A stretch of 64,000 nt of DNA from an uncultured Kiloniellaceae bacterium. Lineage in GTDB: Bacteria > Pseudomonadota > Alphaproteobacteria > Kiloniellales > Kiloniellaceae. Both the position numbers and the translations under genes were made by a program. Location: positions 186,001 to 250,000 of the forward strand of contig CANLSF010000005.1 in NCBI GenBank assembly GCA_947493695.1, given 5' to 3'. Numbering within the stretch: the stretch's first letter is position 1; every line of letters starts with the position of its first letter. This document shows positions 62,635-64,000 of the stretch, piece by piece. The notes below the pieces were generated by a model, which was not told the origin of the DNA, searched no databases, and saw only the letters and a program-made list of their open reading frames with translations.

Positions 62635-64000
62635 ATGACCGCGCCCGCAGCCGCTTCACAAGGCGTCACCTTTAATCTCAATGGCGAGGACGTCGTTGCT
62701 CAGAACGGCGAAACCATCTGGCAGGTGGCTCAGCGCCAGGGCGTGGAGATTCCACACCTCTGCTACTCACCGGAACCAGGCTACCGGGAAGACGGCAACT
62801 GCCGGGTCTGCATGGTCGAGATCGAGGGCGAGCGCACCCTAGCCGCCTCCTGTATCCGCACGCCAAGCGAAGGCATGAAGGTCAACACCACGAGCGACCG
62901 TGCCAAGAAATCCCGTGAACTGGTGTTCGAGCTTTTGGTGGCCGACCAGCCAAAACGCGAGGTGGCCCACGATCCCGACTCAAAATTCTGGAACTGGGCA
63001 TCGGATATCGGTGTCACGGAAAGCCGCTTCCCTGCCCGTGAAGGCCACGCGCCGGATGTGACCCACACGGCCATGTCCGTGCACCTGGATGCCTGCATCA
63101 ACTGCGGTCTTTGCGTGCGCGCCTGTCGCGAGGTTCAAGTCAACGACGTGATCGGCATGGCCTACCGCGGCGGTCACGCCAAGGTCATCTTCGATTTTGA
63201 TACCGAGATGGGAGACAGCACCTGCGTGGCCTGCGGCGAGTGCGTTCAGGCCTGCCCGACCGGCGCGCTGATGGAATCCTCGCTGCTGAACGATCTGGGT
63301 GTGCGCACGGAATTCGAAGACCGTGATGTGGATACGCTATGCCCCTTCTGCGGCGTCGGCTGTCAGACCACTGCACACGTAAAAGACGACAAGATCATCT
63401 CGGTTGACGGACGCGACGGCCCGGCTAACGAGAACCGCCTCTGCGTCAAAGGCCGCTTCGGCTATGACTACATTGCCCATGAAGGCCGCCTGACAAAACC
63501 GCTGATCCGCCGGGACGACGCCCCCAAGGACTGGCAGGCCCAGATGCGTGACGGCGATTACAGCGCCGTCTTCCGGGAAGCGACCTGGGAAGAAGCACTT
63601 GAGCGTGCCACCAGCGGCCTCAAGGCGACCCGCGACGAACACGGTCCCTTCTCCATGGCCGGTTTCGGTTCGGCCAAGGGCTCCAACGAGGAAGCCTACC
63701 TCTTCCAGAAGCTGGTACGCACCGGGTTCGGCAGCAACAACGTCGATCACTGCACCAGGCTCTGTCATGCCTCCTCCGTGGCGGCGCTGATGGAAACCGT
63801 TGGTTCCGGCGCGGTCTCAGCCCCCTTCACCGCAATTGACGACGCCGAGTGCGCCATCGTCATCGGCGCACGGCCAGCCCAGAACCATCCGGTGGCAGCC
63901 ACTTATTTCAAGCGCGCGGCAAAACGCGGCACCAAGCTGATCATCATGGATCCGCGCGGTCAGAATCTATCGCGTTATGCCACTTACACCCTGCAGTTCA
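62635..64000 (+). CDS. NAD-dependent formate dehydrogenase alpha subunit (partial)
   Basis: The first 455 codons of a molybdopterin oxidoreductase, open at the right edge. The N-terminal 2Fe-2S domain has Cys43, Cys56, Cys59 and Cys73 (NuoG-like). Two 4Fe-4S clusters follow (CINCGLCVRAC, CVACGECVQAC), then another 4Fe-4S Cys set (CPFCGVGC from residue 236). The active-site segment NNVDHCTRLCHASSVAAL places Cys377 where Sec stands in E. coli FdhF, so this is a Cys enzyme with Mo or W. GGAGGAAA precedes the ATG. The build fits FDH1 of Methylorubrum extorquens. Confidence 0.95.
   Translation, partial: MTAPAAASQGVTFNLNGEDVVAQNGETIWQVAQRQGVEIPHLCYSPEPGYREDGNCRVCMVEIEGERTLAASCIRTPSEGMKVNTTSDRAKKSRELVFELLVADQPKREVAHDPDSKFWNWASDIGVTESRFPAREGHAPDVTHTAMSVHLDACINCGLCVRACREVQVNDVIGMAYRGGHAKVIFDFDTEMGDSTCVACGECVQACPTGALMESSLLNDLGVRTEFEDRDVDTLCPFCGVGCQTTAHVKDDKIISVDGRDGPANENRLCVKGRFGYDYIAHEGRLTKPLIRRDDAPKDWQAQMRDGDYSAVFREATWEEALERATSGLKATRDEHGPFSMAGFGSAKGSNEEAYLFQKLVRTGFGSNNVDHCTRLCHASSVAALMETVGSGAVSAPFTAIDDAECAIVIGARPAQNHPVAATYFKRAAKRGTKLIIMDPRGQNLSRYATYTLQF

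Noticed and set aside
1-64000. tRNA, rRNA, CRISPR arrays, insertion sequences or prophage
   Set aside because: I found no tRNA-like cloverleaf sequence, rRNA segment, regular spaced repeat or transposase/integrase motif by eye. A tRNAscan or ISfinder run would be decisive.

Overview
The window is a chromosomal segment of an alphaproteobacterium, most like the Rhodospirillales/Kiloniellales side of the class. It carries the class-specific CtrA circuit (ctrA, sciP, chpT and the trans-acting flagellar activator flbD). Its flagellar genes have alphaproteobacterial order and sequence, GANTC and CtrA-type sites lie upstream of ctrA, and it has a two-subunit NAD-linked formate dehydrogenase of the Methylorubrum FDH1 kind. 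The species cannot be named from sequence alone. I saw no rRNA, tRNA, CRISPR array, transposase or phage gene, and apart from the two edge genes every gene called is intact.

Layout. 1-1436 (minus, cut by the left edge): TPR protein entering an O-GlcNAc-transferase-like domain, a candidate flagellin glycosyltransferase. 1908-6101: fliS-fliK-flgD-flgE behind a sigma-54 type promoter. 6432-6761: sciP. 7060-19165: fliF-fliG-fliH-fliN-motA-flbD-flhA-flhF-flhG and a second FliK-like gene, behind a promoter region with an FlbD-type dyad and a degenerate CtrA box. 19184-22308 (minus): fliI-fliJ-rfbB. 22644-23381: ctrA. 23622-24071: Nudix hydrolase. 24324-30035 (minus): cheA-cheW-cheY-cheB-cheR. 30660-32363: Fe(III) ABC permease. 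32378-37479 (minus): DeoR regulator plus a complete ugp-type ABC importer. 37721-39552 (minus): a small exported protein and the iron-binding FbpA. 39902-40974: chpT and a divergent DUF3553 gene.

41225-59169 is a metabolic and housekeeping stretch: a LysR regulator, two orphan membrane proteins, a 2OG-Fe(II) oxygenase coupled to ada, a DMT exporter, an FAD oxidoreductase, an EEP-family phosphodiesterase, a VOC protein, egtB-egtD for ergothioneine, a second LysR regulator, GNAT, DUF454, cytochrome c, an LprI-META fusion, a DUF481 outer-membrane protein and DUF2199. 59360-64000 holds formate dehydrogenase: a fused NuoE/NuoF-type beta subunit, an uncharacterised histidine-rich membrane protein, and the molybdopterin alpha subunit cut by the right edge.

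How it works together. The first 40 kb is a motility and cell-cycle block. ChpT would pass phosphate to CtrA, SciP would restrain CtrA, and FlbD with sigma-54 would drive late flagellar genes. The motor switch, export apparatus, hook and chemotaxis proteins are the outputs. The most interesting unexplained signals are a duplicated operator upstream of both formate dehydrogenase subunits with paired changes in its arms, the His-rich membrane gene and long palindrome between those subunits, the paired CtrA half-sites at ctrA, and the perfect 16-bp inverted repeat behind ctrA.
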